DNA from: JASLPR01 sp964496475 | Lineage (GTDB): Bacteria > Chloroflexota > UBA11872 > VXNJ01 | Assembly: GCA_964496475.1 (NCBI GenBank) | Contig: CAZBZS010000025.1 | Coordinates: forward strand, 1 to 32,985 | Direction of reading: 5' to 3' | DNA length: 32,985 nt | In this document: positions 7,877 through 15,946 of the stretch, in pieces | Layout: each line of letters begins with the position of its first letter | Numbering within the stretch: position 1 is the stretch's first letter | Position numbers and translations under genes: made by a program | The notes under the pieces: generated by a model | What the model was told of the DNA's origin: nothing | What the model saw: the letters and a program-made list of their open reading frames with translations, nothing else | Databases searched by the model: none

Positions 7877-9274
7877 ATGATCGGAGCGGCGCTGCGGGCG
7901 CGGGAAGCGGATGGCAATCCGGTGAAAGTGGCGGTAGTGGGGGCGGGGCGATTCGGCGCCAGCGTAATCGTACAAATCGCGGGTATGCCCGGGATGGCAG
8001 TGGCGGCCATCGCGGACAGGAACCCAGTGAATCTGGCGGCGGCCTGGGAGGCGTACGGGGCGGCGGCGGGCGAAGTAGTGCCGGCGGATGCAATTGGACC
8101 GGCCGTAGAGGCGGTCACGACCGGCCGGCCGGTGGGGCTGGTAGACGCGGATATCGCGCCCGAATTGCCGGTAGACGTGATTGTAGAAGCCACGGGGGTG
8201 ACGGAAGTTTCGGCCCGTATCTGCCGGGCGGCGCTGGAACGCGGGAGACATGTGGTGAATGTGACTGTCGAAGCGGATGCGGCGGTCGGTGCCCGGCTGT
8301 CGGGGATCGCCCGGCGGAACGGCGTGGTTTACACCCTGGCCGACGGAGACCAGCCGGGAGTGGTGAACCGCATGGTCGACTGGGCACGGTCACTGGGATT
8401 TCAGGTGATCGCCGCGGGCCGGGGGACGAGACGCTATCCGGCGGACCGGGAGGGATCGCCGGAAGAGGCGTTTGCGCGCTACGGGTATAGCGATGAATTG
8501 GTTGCGCGTCGGCGCTTGAACTCGCGGATGTATAACTCGTTTCGGGATGGGACGAAGTCGCAAATCGAGATGTGCGCGCTGGCCAATGTGACCGGGATGG
8601 GCCCCGACCGACCGGGCATGCACGAGCCTCCGGCCGGAATCGACGATCTGGCGCGTCTGTTTCGTTTGCGGGCAGACGGCGGAATACTGGGGAGGGAAGG
8701 GGTAGTGGAGCTGGCTAATGCGGTTGCGGATGACGGCGAGACGGAAGTGGCGGGCGAGATAGCCAACGGGGTGTTCGTAGTGATCCGGGCGTCTCACGCG
8801 CTGATCGCGGAAGACCTGGGCTTTTACGGGCTGAACGTTTCCGAGGATGGGCGAGTCGGCGCGATATACCGGCCGTATCACCTGTGCGGGGTGGAAGCGC
8901 CGCTGAGCGCGGCGGAAGCGGCACTGTTCGGTCAGGCGACGGCCTACGCGCGGGAGGAACCGGTCGCGGATGTAGTCGCCGTTGCAAAGCGGGACCTGCG
9001 GAAAGGGACTCAACTTGACGGCGGTGGTGGTGAGACGGTGAGCGGGTATGTAACCGGCTGGGGGGAGGCGCGGGCGAGAGGGATCCTGCCGCTGGCACTC
9101 GCGGATGGGGTGGAACTGATGCGGCCGGCGCAGCGCGGCAAGGCCATCCGCTACGCGGATGTGCGGCCGGGGAGGGCCGGGACGATCGGCGAGCTGCGAC
9201 GGGAAATGGGGGACGGGGGTTGGGAGGACGCAGGAACCGGAGCGGAATTGCTGGAGCTGGATTTCCCCGGGTAG
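7877..9274 (+). CDS. NAD(P)-dependent oxidoreductase with homoserine-dehydrogenase-like Rossmann domain and C-terminal SAF domain
   Basis: A 465-residue protein from ATG 7877; an in-frame GTG at 7841 would add 12 residues, but the AAGGG-type sequence before 7877 and the usual family opening (short 'ALRAREADGNPVKVAVVG') favour the later start. The N-terminal Rossmann domain has 'VVGAGRFGAS' (residues 21-30) and 'VIVEATGVTEVS'. The middle carries a catalytic domain with 'TLADGDQPG', and the C-terminus, around 'AVAKRDLRKGTQLDGGGGE', is SAF-like. Such proteins are often annotated as homoserine dehydrogenase or FlgA because of these domains, but neither assignment is supported. Relatives occur in sugar-acid catabolic clusters as branched-sugar or sugar-acid dehydrogenases; the substrate is unknown here. 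It stands alone on the plus strand, divergent from the MBL gene. Confidence 0.85.
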   Translation: MIGAALRAREADGNPVKVAVVGAGRFGASVIVQIAGMPGMAVAAIADRNPVNLAAAWEAYGAAAGEVVPADAIGPAVEAVTTGRPVGLVDADIAPELPVDVIVEATGVTEVSARICRAALERGRHVVNVTVEADAAVGARLSGIARRNGVVYTLADGDQPGVVNRMVDWARSLGFQVIAAGRGTRRYPADREGSPEEAFARYGYSDELVARRRLNSRMYNSFRDGTKSQIEMCALANVTGMGPDRPGMHEPPAGIDDLARLFRLRADGGILGREGVVELANAVADDGETEVAGEIANGVFVVIRASHALIAEDLGFYGLNVSEDGRVGAIYRPYHLCGVEAPLSAAEAALFGQATAYAREEPVADVVAVAKRDLRKGTQLDGGGGETVSGYVTGWGEARARGILPLALADGVELMRPAQRGKAIRYADVRPGRAGTIGELRREMGDGGWEDAGTGAELLELDFPG

Positions 9275-9305
9275 GGGAGTCGGGACACCCGACAGGCGAG
9301 TTCAG

Positions 9306-9716
9306 ATGCCAGTTGTCGGGGATGGAAAACGTTCGCCGAAAACCGGCCAGTTGACAGATAGTCCCTCTCAATACGACTGGATTCCAGTCTGGGGGATAGA
9401 CACTTGGGTGGTGCTGTCCGTGCACGATTCTGGGAAATTGAAATCCGGTAAGTTCTTTGCCGTCCCGGTAGAGGATTTGCTTCGCGGGACCGCCACGGGA
9501 TTCGACCTGCACGTGCGCACACGCGACGGTCACTCACCCTACCTGCACTCCGGGCAACGGGTCACTGACTCCACCCGGCACGCCCTTGAACAATCCGGTA
9601 TCTCCAAGCTGTATGTGCCCGGGCGTATTGCCGTCCCCTTCGCACGCAGTTACTTCGAAGCGGCGCAGCTGGTGCTGGAGTCCCGCGATGCGTCGTCGGA
9701 AGATCGGGCGCAGTAG
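9306..9716 (+). CDS. N-terminal domain of an HD-GYP-like protein (separated from the rest by a frameshift)
   Basis: A 136-codon reading frame from ATG 9306 to TAG 9714-9716. The part 'FAVPVEDLLRGTATGFDLHV' followed by 'LEQSGISKLYVPG' is the pattern of the small regulatory domain that often precedes HD-GYP cyclic-di-GMP phosphodiesterase domains. The second half of that architecture follows at once in another frame (9728-10345), and sensible coding (GAVAQHLVHNPSIKPF) continues upstream of 9728 in that other frame to about 9695. A single missing base between roughly 9690 and 9712 would fuse the two into one protein of about 345 residues. As read it would be a truncated, probably non-functional product. 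The start is uncertain; the first 30 residues look less conserved. Confidence 0.55.
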   Translation: MPVVGDGKRSPKTGQLTDSPSQYDWIPVWGIDTWVVLSVHDSGKLKSGKFFAVPVEDLLRGTATGFDLHVRTRDGHSPYLHSGQRVTDSTRHALEQSGISKLYVPGRIAVPFARSYFEAAQLVLESRDASSEDRAQ

Positions 9717-9727
9717 CCCAGCACCTG

Positions 9728-10345
9728 GTGCACAATCCCAGCATCAAACCGTTTCAGATGGCCCGCGATATCACCGAGCTGATGGTCGCCGAAGCGATGA
9801 AATCGCCGGAGTCGCTGACAGCGCTCGTGAAAATGACCTATGTCGAGCGGGAGCTTCATTCGCACCTCGTGAACTCGTCCATCTCCGCGATTGCCCTGTC
9901 TGCATCGCTGCGGATAAGTCCCCCGGAACGAATCGCGCCTAACGGGCTGGCCTGTCTCCTGTACGAACTAGGAATGACCCGCGTAAGTCCCCGCTCCAGC
10001 TTCACCGGTGATCCCAGCGAGGACCCGGTTGTGCGGCAACACGTCTTCATCGGCCGCGATATGACCCACATCCTACCGGGACTCTCTCACGAGGTCAGGG
10101 AGGCGTCCCTGAGCCACCACGAACGCTGGGGCGGCAGCGGTTATCCGGGGGGACTCAAAGGCGAACGGATTCCGTTGACAGCCCGGATCGCCGCCGATGT
10201 CGATTCCTTTGACACGCCGACCACCAGCCTGCCCGGCGGTCAGGCGCTCACTGCTTTCGAGGCGCTGCATGTCCTGGGCCGGCATATGCCCGGCCGGTTC
10301 GATCAAGCGATCCTCCGGGCGCTGGTTGCCGCACTCAGCGCGTAG
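9728..10345 (+). CDS. Degenerate HD-GYP domain protein (C-terminal part)
   Basis: 205 codons from GTG 9728. The text follows an HD-GYP domain: the first His ('ELHSHLVNSSISAIALS'), then 'HHERWGGSGYPGGLKGERIP', and 'GRFDQAILRALVAAL' at the end. The HD dyad itself is gone: the family's 'LLHDIG' reads 'LLYELG', and the later 'HPEIG' reads 'HVFIG'. Because HD-GYP enzymes need these metal ligands to hydrolyse cyclic-di-GMP, this protein should be inactive as a phosphodiesterase; it might bind c-di-GMP or be decaying. GTG 9728 has no clear ribosome binding site and the frame is coding further upstream, so it is more likely the second part of a frameshifted gene than an independent gene. Confidence 0.6.
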   Translation: MHNPSIKPFQMARDITELMVAEAMKSPESLTALVKMTYVERELHSHLVNSSISAIALSASLRISPPERIAPNGLACLLYELGMTRVSPRSSFTGDPSEDPVVRQHVFIGRDMTHILPGLSHEVREASLSHHERWGGSGYPGGLKGERIPLTARIAADVDSFDTPTTSLPGGQALTAFEALHVLGRHMPGRFDQAILRALVAALSA

Positions 10346-10422
10346 ATCGCGGCCCCGGTCCGGAACGCTAGACTTGTGCAGTCCTCCATGGACTCGGGCG
10401 CTGAAAGAAGTCGGGTGACAAG

Positions 10423-11460
10423 ATGGCGGAAATTCGGTTGGGGATTATCGGGACCGGCGGCATCGTGGGGATGTTGCATATACCGGCGTACCTGAATCTG
10501 CCGGAGATCGAGATCGTCGGGCTTGCCGATCCGAATCCAGCAGGGATAGCAGCGGCGAAGGAGCCGAATCCGATGCTGGCGGATGTGGCGGAGTATGCGG
10601 ATCACCGAGAGATGCTCGATAAGGAAAAGCCGGACGCGGTGCTGGTCGCCTCGCCGCATGCCTTCCACAGCCCGCAGATGATCGATGCGATGGAAGCGGG
10701 CTGTCACGTGCAGACGGAGAAGCCGGCGGGGACGGGCCCGGCGGCGGTGCAGGCGGTGATCAACAAGCGAGACGAGACGGGCAAGATCGTGGTTGTGTCG
10801 TACAACCGGCGGTTCATCCCGATCTATCAGGGAATCGTGAACTCGCTGCGAGAGGGGGAGATCGGTGACGTACACGGGGTTTCGCTGCTGCATACGGAGA
10901 ATTGGTTCACGCGAAACAGCGTGACCTGGCGGACGGTGAAGGACATGGCGGGGGGAGGATTCATAATCGACACGGGCGCCCACACGCTTGATTTCATTCA
11001 TCACGCGATGGGGCAGAGCACGGCGAAGCTGACTGCCCGGGTAGACCGCATGGGATCGGAAGTGGATATCAACGCGGCGGTGTCGTTTGAGTTTGAAGAC
11101 GGAACGCTGGGCTCGGTCTTCACGACGGGCCACGGGCCGAATATCGGCGGGGGATTGTGGGAGGATATCAGCTTCTTCGGGGACAAGGGGGCGATCATGT
11201 TGCGATCGATGGGCGACACCGGCTTTATGAATCCGACGGTGTATCGGAACTACTATGAGACGGGGGATACGAAGGTTGAGGCTGTGAGCGAGGGGATGAT
11301 AGAGCCGTACGTAGCGGGGCCGGGGAAGGCGCTGGTTGACGAGATTCTGGGCCGCCCGAATGTGGAGTACGCCACCCTTGAAGACGCCTTCCGCGTACAC
11401 AAGTTCGTCGACGCCGTCTACCGCTCCGCCGATGCCGGTGGGAACGAGGTCACCGTCTAG
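10423..11460 (+). CDS. Gfo/Idh/MocA family oxidoreductase
   Basis: Complete 345-residue NAD(P)-dependent sugar or inositol dehydrogenase-type protein. The Rossmann motif is G-T-G-G-I-V-G at residues 10-16, the hallmark E-K-P is at 99-101 (HVQTEKPAGTG), and the catalytic segment 'GGGFIIDTGAHTLD' (177-190) supplies Asp183 and His187. Gfo/Idh enzymes oxidise hydroxyls of sugars, inositols or sugar acids, or reduce the reverse; the exact substrate is not predictable. The start ATG 10423 lies in 'GGGTGACAAG-ATG' without a strong Shine-Dalgarno. It appears monocistronic: 77 bases after the HD-GYP-like gene and convergent with rpoD. Confidence 0.92.
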   Translation: MAEIRLGIIGTGGIVGMLHIPAYLNLPEIEIVGLADPNPAGIAAAKEPNPMLADVAEYADHREMLDKEKPDAVLVASPHAFHSPQMIDAMEAGCHVQTEKPAGTGPAAVQAVINKRDETGKIVVVSYNRRFIPIYQGIVNSLREGEIGDVHGVSLLHTENWFTRNSVTWRTVKDMAGGGFIIDTGAHTLDFIHHAMGQSTAKLTARVDRMGSEVDINAAVSFEFEDGTLGSVFTTGHGPNIGGGLWEDISFFGDKGAIMLRSMGDTGFMNPTVYRNYYETGDTKVEAVSEGMIEPYVAGPGKALVDEILGRPNVEYATLEDAFRVHKFVDAVYRSADAGGNEVTV

Positions 11461-11536
11461 CAGCCACGTCGGTCCCGTGTGCCCGAAACGATTCATACTG
11501 CAGAGCAGCCGACGGACCTTCTGACATCGGCGCCAC

Positions 11537-11560
11537 GGGCGACTTCGCTTCTAGTTGCCC
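11537..11560. terminator. Stem-loop between convergent Gfo/Idh and rpoD genes
   Basis: GGGCGAC (11537-11543) pairs with GTTGCCC (11554-11560), allowing one G-T pair, with a 10-base loop. It touches the rpoD stop codon and lies 77 bases after the plus-strand gene, a suitable place for a shared transcript end. No T tract follows on either strand. Confidence 0.35.
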
Positions 11561-12711
11561 TAGCTTGGCCGCGTCGTTGACGACATGTCGAGGTAGTCCT
11601 TCAGTACCTGCGCTCTGGAAGGGTGCCGCAGCTTTCGTAACGCCTTAGCCTCGATCTGGCGTATGCGTTCCCGGGTTACCCCGAACTCCTGACCGACTTC
11701 TTCGAGCGTGCGGGGACAGCCGCCATCGAGGCCGAATCGGCGCTCCAGTATCCGGTGTTCGCGATCGGACAGAGTGCTCAGCACAGCCTCCACCGCCTCT
11801 TTGAGCAGCTGGCGAAACGCAGCGTCGGCAGGCGCCGTGGCGCTAGCGTCGCCAAGAAATTCACCAACGCGTCTGTCTTGGTCACGACCCACAGGCGCCT
11901 CCAGCGAAAGGGGCCGCCGGGCAGCTTTCGTAGCAAGCAGTACTTTCTCTGGGGTGATGTCGAGCTCCCGGGCAATCTCCTTCAGGGTAGGCTCCCGGCC
12001 GTTCTCCTGTACTAGGCGCCCTGATACGCGCGCTACCTTGTTGATGATCTCTACCATGTGCACAGGAACGCGGATCGTCCGGGACTGGTCAGTTACCGAG
12101 CGAGTTACCGCCTGCCGGATTCACCATGTGGCGTAGGTACTGAACTTGTAGCCTCGTCGATAGTCGAACTTCTCTACTGCCCTCATCAGGCCGATGTTGC
12201 CTTCCTGAATCAGGTCTAGCAGCGACATGCCGCTACCGATGTACTTCTTCGCCACGCTCACGACGAGTCGCAGGTTGGCCCGGACCAGCCAGTCCCGCGC
12301 CACCTTGCTGCCCGCTTCCGTCTTCTTGGCAAGATCGACTTCCTCGGCAGCGGTGAGCAGGTCCACGCGCCCGATCTCGCGCAGGTACATGCGCACCGGA
12401 TCGTCCAGGAAGCCGGTGGCCATCGCCTCTTCGGTGGTGGTGATGGCGCTGGGCACGCGCAGCTTACGGAGGCGGTGCTCCTCGTCCCGCCTTTTCTGAT
12501 CTCTCTCGGCCTCGTCGCGCCCCTCCTCTCCGTCCTCGGCTAGGACCTCCACGCCTTCACTCATCAGACGTTGGTAGAGGACGTCGATCTGGTCAAGCTG
12601 GTCCTCGGCTTCGGGGCAGATGTCCAAGACGTCCTCGTAGGTGAGGTAGCCCTGCCTTTTGCCCAATGCAATCAAGGCTTCCATTTCGTCGACGAGAGAA
12701 ATCGCGCTCAT
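11560..12711 (-). CDS. rpoD: Primary sigma factor RpoD/SigA with an in-frame TGA at the second Trp of ATWW
   Basis: The housekeeping sigma-70 factor, which directs RNA polymerase to promoters. From ATG 12711 the frame encodes region 1.1 (ALIALGKRQGYLTYEDVL, residues 12-29), region 1.2 (DPVRMYLREIG, 104-114), region 2 (ANLRLVVSVAKKY, LLDLIQEGNIGLMRAVEKF) up to 'KFSTYATW', then TGA at 12123-12121 (codon 197). It continues in the same frame as 'IRQAVTRSVTDQSRTIR', region 3 and region 4.2 (GVTRERIRQIEAKALRKL). The universal sequence here is ATWWIRQA, so TGA replaces a TGG. The total is 383 codons. TGA is a normal stop elsewhere in the window (lgt, zinc alcohol dehydrogenase, dgt). As read it gives two pieces of 196 and about 167 residues. 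An essential gene makes sequencing error, strain variation or readthrough the main options. The frame is open upstream to 12957 but that text does not resemble sigma factors. Confidence 0.88.
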
Positions 12712-13292
12712 GCTATTCTCAGATTCCGCTGCGCTGCTCAACCACGTTTCTCGGGTGGAGTCGTGCTGTCTGTCCTCACTCGGTCGGCATTTTCGATATC
12801 GTCCGCTCGGCACATCACAGGTCTTGGGTGTCACCATCGACGCGCCCCTCGCTCTGGGCTCCAGCACTCCTAAGCCGGCGCAGTCATAGTTGCGCAGGCC
12901 GCTGCGGTACCCACTTCGGATCTCTTCAACCCGAAGCCTCGGGCGCGACGCGCCCAATAATATCCGACGTACGGGGCCGGCCGTTTCCTAGGTGCGAATG
13001 GCGATAGTGCCTCTGTCCAGCAGATGGTCTCTGAGGGTACGCAGCCAGCGGTCAGCCAAAACTGCCTTCCGAGTGCCCACATTGAGCTCGCTTCCCGCTT
13101 CTCCCGCAGGATAGCGAATGCGGAGTGCAACTGCTCTGGCCAAGGAGTCTCGAAGTTCCACCACTATCATTTGGAATACCACACACCGGCGCTGCCCGGC
13201 AGGAAACACAGGCAAGGGTTAGGCAACCGACCACTGGACAGTGTGGTGGAGCCCAAGGATATTCGTAAAACCGCAGTAGGCGTTACGTAGCA
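12712..13292. other. Region without a recognisable gene upstream of rpoD
   Basis: About 580 bases between the rpoD start and an ABC-transporter relic. The rpoD frame stays open to 12957 but its translation is low in conserved features. A minus-strand frame at 12988-13215 (75 codons, containing IVVELRDSLARAVALRIRY) has plausible codon use but I do not recognise it. DnaG primase, which often precedes rpoD, is not visible. No clear promoter, tRNA or repeat was found. Confidence 0.5.
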
Positions 13293-13519
13293 TCAGCGCC
13301 ACTCCCATCCCGCCGCTTCAAGTGATAGGAGGGCAGCAAAGCGGCCGCCCGGGCTGTCGAGAGGCGGTGCGCCACGGTGACCACGGCGCCACGCCTCTCC
13401 GTCCCAGCGGACCTGGCAATGAAGCTACGAAGGGCAGCGCGGAAGGCCGCCTCGCTGGCGCTGTCGATGGCCGCGGTCGCCTCATCGAGCAGAAGCACCG
13501 CGCCATCAAACAGCTCCAC
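13293..13519 (-). pseudogene. C-terminal relic of an ABC exporter ATPase
   Basis: Minus-strand text beginning at 13519 reads 'GAVLLLDEATAAIDSASE' (Walker B and D-loop), 'FRAALRSFIARS' and 'GAVVTVAHRLSTARAA' (switch His loop), the second half of an ABC ATPase domain. The frame then shifts to 'GRFAALLSLEAAGWEWR' followed by TGA at 13295-13293, which is the style of the extreme C-terminus of MsbA-like exporters. About 25-30 codons normally lying between these two pieces are missing. The Walker A, Q-loop, signature motif and the whole membrane domain are absent, and a stop lies just upstream of 13519. This is a decayed fragment of a type IV exporter half-transporter. Confidence 0.75.
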
Positions 13520-13832
13520 TACCCGATGTCGGACTTTGGGAGTTTCGAGCCTACAGCACGCTTCTGCATGGCGTTCGACGAGCCGCGGCAGTGCATATTG
13601 TGTGCGGTATCGGCGGAGACATCACGTCCCGCCTGGTGAGCAGCGACGGATCTTCGTTGAGCGCTGGCGCTCGCTGATTGCGGAATTATCGGCAGTGTAA
13701 GACGAGGCAGGGTTTGGGAGCACTTCGTCGGACATCTTCGGCACCCTGAGACCTGACAGATTCGCACGGGAGTCATCAGGCTGGGTAACGGGGACGGGGT
13801 GTGAGCGAGCCCGAGGACCTGGCGTCAGCAGC
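13520..13832. other. Gene-free stretch between the ABC relic and mmsA
   Basis: About 310 bases in which I see no conserved reading frame, RNA gene or repeat. No upstream ABC-transporter sequence could be recognised on the minus strand either, so the missing part of the exporter appears to have been deleted rather than merely frameshifted. Confidence 0.45.
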
Positions 13833-15350
13833 CTAGTCCCAGGGCTCGCGGCCATCGCTCCACTGCGGCCAGCGGGTGATAACAACTTTTGGGTCGGTGA
13901 AGAACTGGACGGCGTTACCAGCCTGTCCGTGGGTATCGCCGAAGAACGAGAGTTTGCGCCCGCTGAACGGGAAGAACGCCATGGGTGCGGCGACGCCGAC
14001 GTTGACGCCGATGTTGCCGATGTTGACGCGCTGTACGAAGTCCCGGGCCACGGCCCCATGGCTGGTGTAGATGGAGGCGGCGTTGCCGAACTGCGACTGG
14101 TCGATGGCGGCGATCGCCTCGTCCAGTGAGTCCATTCGGATCAGGTTCACCGCCGGGCCGAAGACCTCTTCGCGGGCTATCTTCATATCCGTGGTGACGC
14201 CCTCGAGCAGCGTGGGGCCGATCCAGTAGCCGTCCGGGTGACTTTCCACGGTCGCTCCACGGCCGTCGACGGTAGCGGTGGCGCCCTCGGCCACGGCGCC
14301 GTCGATGTAGCTGGCGATGCGCTCCTGCGCCGCTTTCGAGATAACGGGTCCCATGCCGGTACCCGGGTCCAGCCCGTTCCCGAGCTTAATCGCTTCAGTC
14401 GTCGCCACTAGGCGCTGTTTGACATCGTCGTGGGCGTCGCCGATGGCGATGATGTTCGATCCGGCCAGGCAGCGTTCGCCAGCGCAGCCGAAGATCGATC
14501 CCATCATATTCGACACGGCCGCGTCCATGACGGCGTCGGGCAGGACGACTAGAAAATTCTTGGCGCCGCCCTGGCACTGGGCGCGTTTGCCGGCGGCCGT
14601 GGCCGTTTTGTAGACCTGCCTGGCGACCGGGGTTGAGCCGACGAAAGAGACGCCCTGGACATCCGGGTGCTTGCAGAGAGCTTCACCAACGTCCCCGGCA
14701 CCGTGGAGGATCGAGAGAACGCCGGGCGGAAAGCCAGCTTCGAGTGCTAGGCGGGCCAGTTCCATCTGACTCAACGGGGTCTGAGGCGAAGGCTTGATGA
14801 CGTAGGTGTTTCCGGTGGCTATGGCGTAGGGCGCGAACCACCAGGGGACCATGCTGGGGAAGTTGAAGGGGGCGATCTGGGCGAATACGCCCAGCGGCTC
14901 GCGGATCATGGTCTCGTCGAAGCCGGCGGCGATGTCGGCGGAGAAATCGCCCATTTGCAGCGAGGGAATGCCGGCGGCGACTTCGACGTTTTCCAAGGTG
15001 CGGATGACCTCGCCGCGGGATTCCGCTAGTGTCTTGCCGTTCTCGATTGTGCATATACGGGAGAGCTCCTCGAAGTTCTCCTCGATCAGCCGGTGGAGGC
15101 GGAAGAGGTGGCGGGCGCGGTTCACCGCTGGTACCTTCCGCCACCCAGCAAATGCCTCCCGCGCCGTCGCGATAATCGCCTGTACTTCGTCCGGTGTCGA
15201 TAGCGGCACGGTGGCTATCAACTCCCCGGTGGCTGGGTTGGTGACCGGGATCGACCCAGTGGCCCGGGATGGGGTCCATTTGCCGCCGATCAGATTGGCG
15301 AGAGGCCGGTCGGGATGGGTTGTATCGAGGATGGAGCCGCTGGTGGTCAT
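13833..15350 (-). CDS. mmsA: CoA-acylating methylmalonate-semialdehyde dehydrogenase
   Basis: A 505-residue aldehyde dehydrogenase that most resembles the MmsA/IolA branch, which converts methylmalonate or malonate semialdehyde plus CoA and NAD to propionyl- or acetyl-CoA, with loss of CO2, in valine and myo-inositol breakdown. Diagnostic features are 'GVFAQIAPFNFPSMVPWW' with Asn163, 'ENGKTLAESRGE', 'FVGSTPVARQVY', and the catalytic Cys294 in 'GCAGERCLAGS'. The C-terminal 'SGRKLSFFGDTHGQAG' motif is also typical of this branch. ATG 15350 is preceded by GGAG six bases away. It ends in TAG. It stands alone on the minus strand, divergent from the TnpA-like gene. The inositol link is interesting because an IolE-like and a Gfo/Idh protein occur in the window, though not adjacent. 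Confidence 0.93.
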   Translation of the reverse strand: MTTSGSILDTTHPDRPLANLIGGKWTPSRATGSIPVTNPATGELIATVPLSTPDEVQAIIATAREAFAGWRKVPAVNRARHLFRLHRLIEENFEELSRICTIENGKTLAESRGEVIRTLENVEVAAGIPSLQMGDFSADIAAGFDETMIREPLGVFAQIAPFNFPSMVPWWFAPYAIATGNTYVIKPSPQTPLSQMELARLALEAGFPPGVLSILHGAGDVGEALCKHPDVQGVSFVGSTPVARQVYKTATAAGKRAQCQGGAKNFLVVLPDAVMDAAVSNMMGSIFGCAGERCLAGSNIIAIGDAHDDVKQRLVATTEAIKLGNGLDPGTGMGPVISKAAQERIASYIDGAVAEGATATVDGRGATVESHPDGYWIGPTLLEGVTTDMKIAREEVFGPAVNLIRMDSLDEAIAAIDQSQFGNAASIYTSHGAVARDFVQRVNIGNIGVNVGVAAPMAFFPFSGRKLSFFGDTHGQAGNAVQFFTDPKVVITRWPQWSDGREPWD

Positions 15351-15425
15351 CGGGGTCTCCTGGGTGCTGGTAGGGGGTCTGGCTGAAACTAGCAGGGTCG
15401 GGGAGGTTCTGGAAGCGTCCGCCCG

Positions 15426-15453
15426 TTGATTGGCGGGAGGCGCTTAACATAAT
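15426..15453 (+). promoter_or_regulatory. Sigma70-type promoter candidate for the TnpA-like gene
   Basis: TTGATT (15426-15431), a 16-base spacer and CATAAT (15448-15453) give matches of 4/6 and 5/6 to the -35 and -10 consensus. The predicted transcript would start near 15460, about 43 bases before ATG 15503. Confidence 0.4.
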
Positions 15454-15502
15454 AATGGTGGGCGCGGGTTGAGACGGCCGCGACACGCACGGAAGATGAC
15501 GG

Positions 15503-15924
15503 ATGGCACAAGAAGACGTGGACTTTAAATATACGTTCGCCTTCTGCATGTACCGGTGGCGCTGCGTGGTGGAGGACGAGGTGGGGATACGGCTTCGGGA
15601 ACATATGGCCGAACTGGCGGTGGGGATGGGGGTGGAACTACAAGAGATGAACTGCGCGGCGGACTGCGTGCTGATCCGGTATCGGCACCGGCTGATGTGA
15701 CCCCGGGTGAGATCGCAACGACGCTGAAGGACGGCTCGGAGCGAGCGCTGAGGGAGGAATACCGGGAGTTGCGGGCGCTGGCGGCGCTATGGGCCGGTTA
15801 CCTGGCGACTACGGCGAAGGAATTTCCACACGAGCGGCTGCAGCGATTCGTAGAGGATGAGAGGCAGGCGGAGGGAGACAGGCGGGTGATAATCACAACG
15901 CCGCCACGGAGTCCCTTCGGCTAG
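15503..15924 (+). pseudogene. IS200/TnpA-like (Y1 transposase fold) protein lacking HUH and Tyr, with one frameshift
   Basis: Two overlapping frames together give about 140 residues, the size of an IS200/IS605 TnpA. The first (ATG 15503 to TGA 15700) holds 'FKYTFAFCMYRWRCVVEDE' and 'AELAVGMGVELQEMN', matching the TnpA opening strand and helix. The second, entered near 15684 after what looks like one missing base, holds 'TPGEIATTLKDGSERALREE' and 'LWAGYLATTAKEFPHERLQ', matching the TnpA region of LKGRSS...LW..GY. The two key motifs are absent: the HUH segment (DHVHLL in TnpA) reads D-C-V-L-I-R, and the nucleophile Tyr segment (YIENQ) reads F-V-E-D-E. No IS ends, TnpB or subterminal hairpins were seen nearby. 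It could be a domesticated non-catalytic relative or simply a decayed transposase; the frameshift may be real or an assembly error. Confidence 0.6.
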
Positions 15925-15946
15925 TCCGACACGTTCCCGGCCTCCC

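Noticed and set aside
9159..9305. Upstream extension of the HD-GYP N-terminal frame
   Set aside because: It overlaps the end of the SAF-domain dehydrogenase in another frame with low-complexity translation.
11560..12711. TGA=Trp genetic code for the organism
   Set aside because: lgt, the zinc dehydrogenase, the dGTPase-like gene and MBL copy 1 end sensibly at TGA, and Trp codons elsewhere are TGG.
11560..12711. Naturally split two-subunit sigma factor
   Set aside because: The roughly 20 codons between the TGA and the next usable start remain conserved, which an established split would not preserve.
12711..12957. N-terminal extension of RpoD to 12957
   Set aside because: No similarity to sigma factors, codon use poor, and region 1.1 begins just after ATG 12711.
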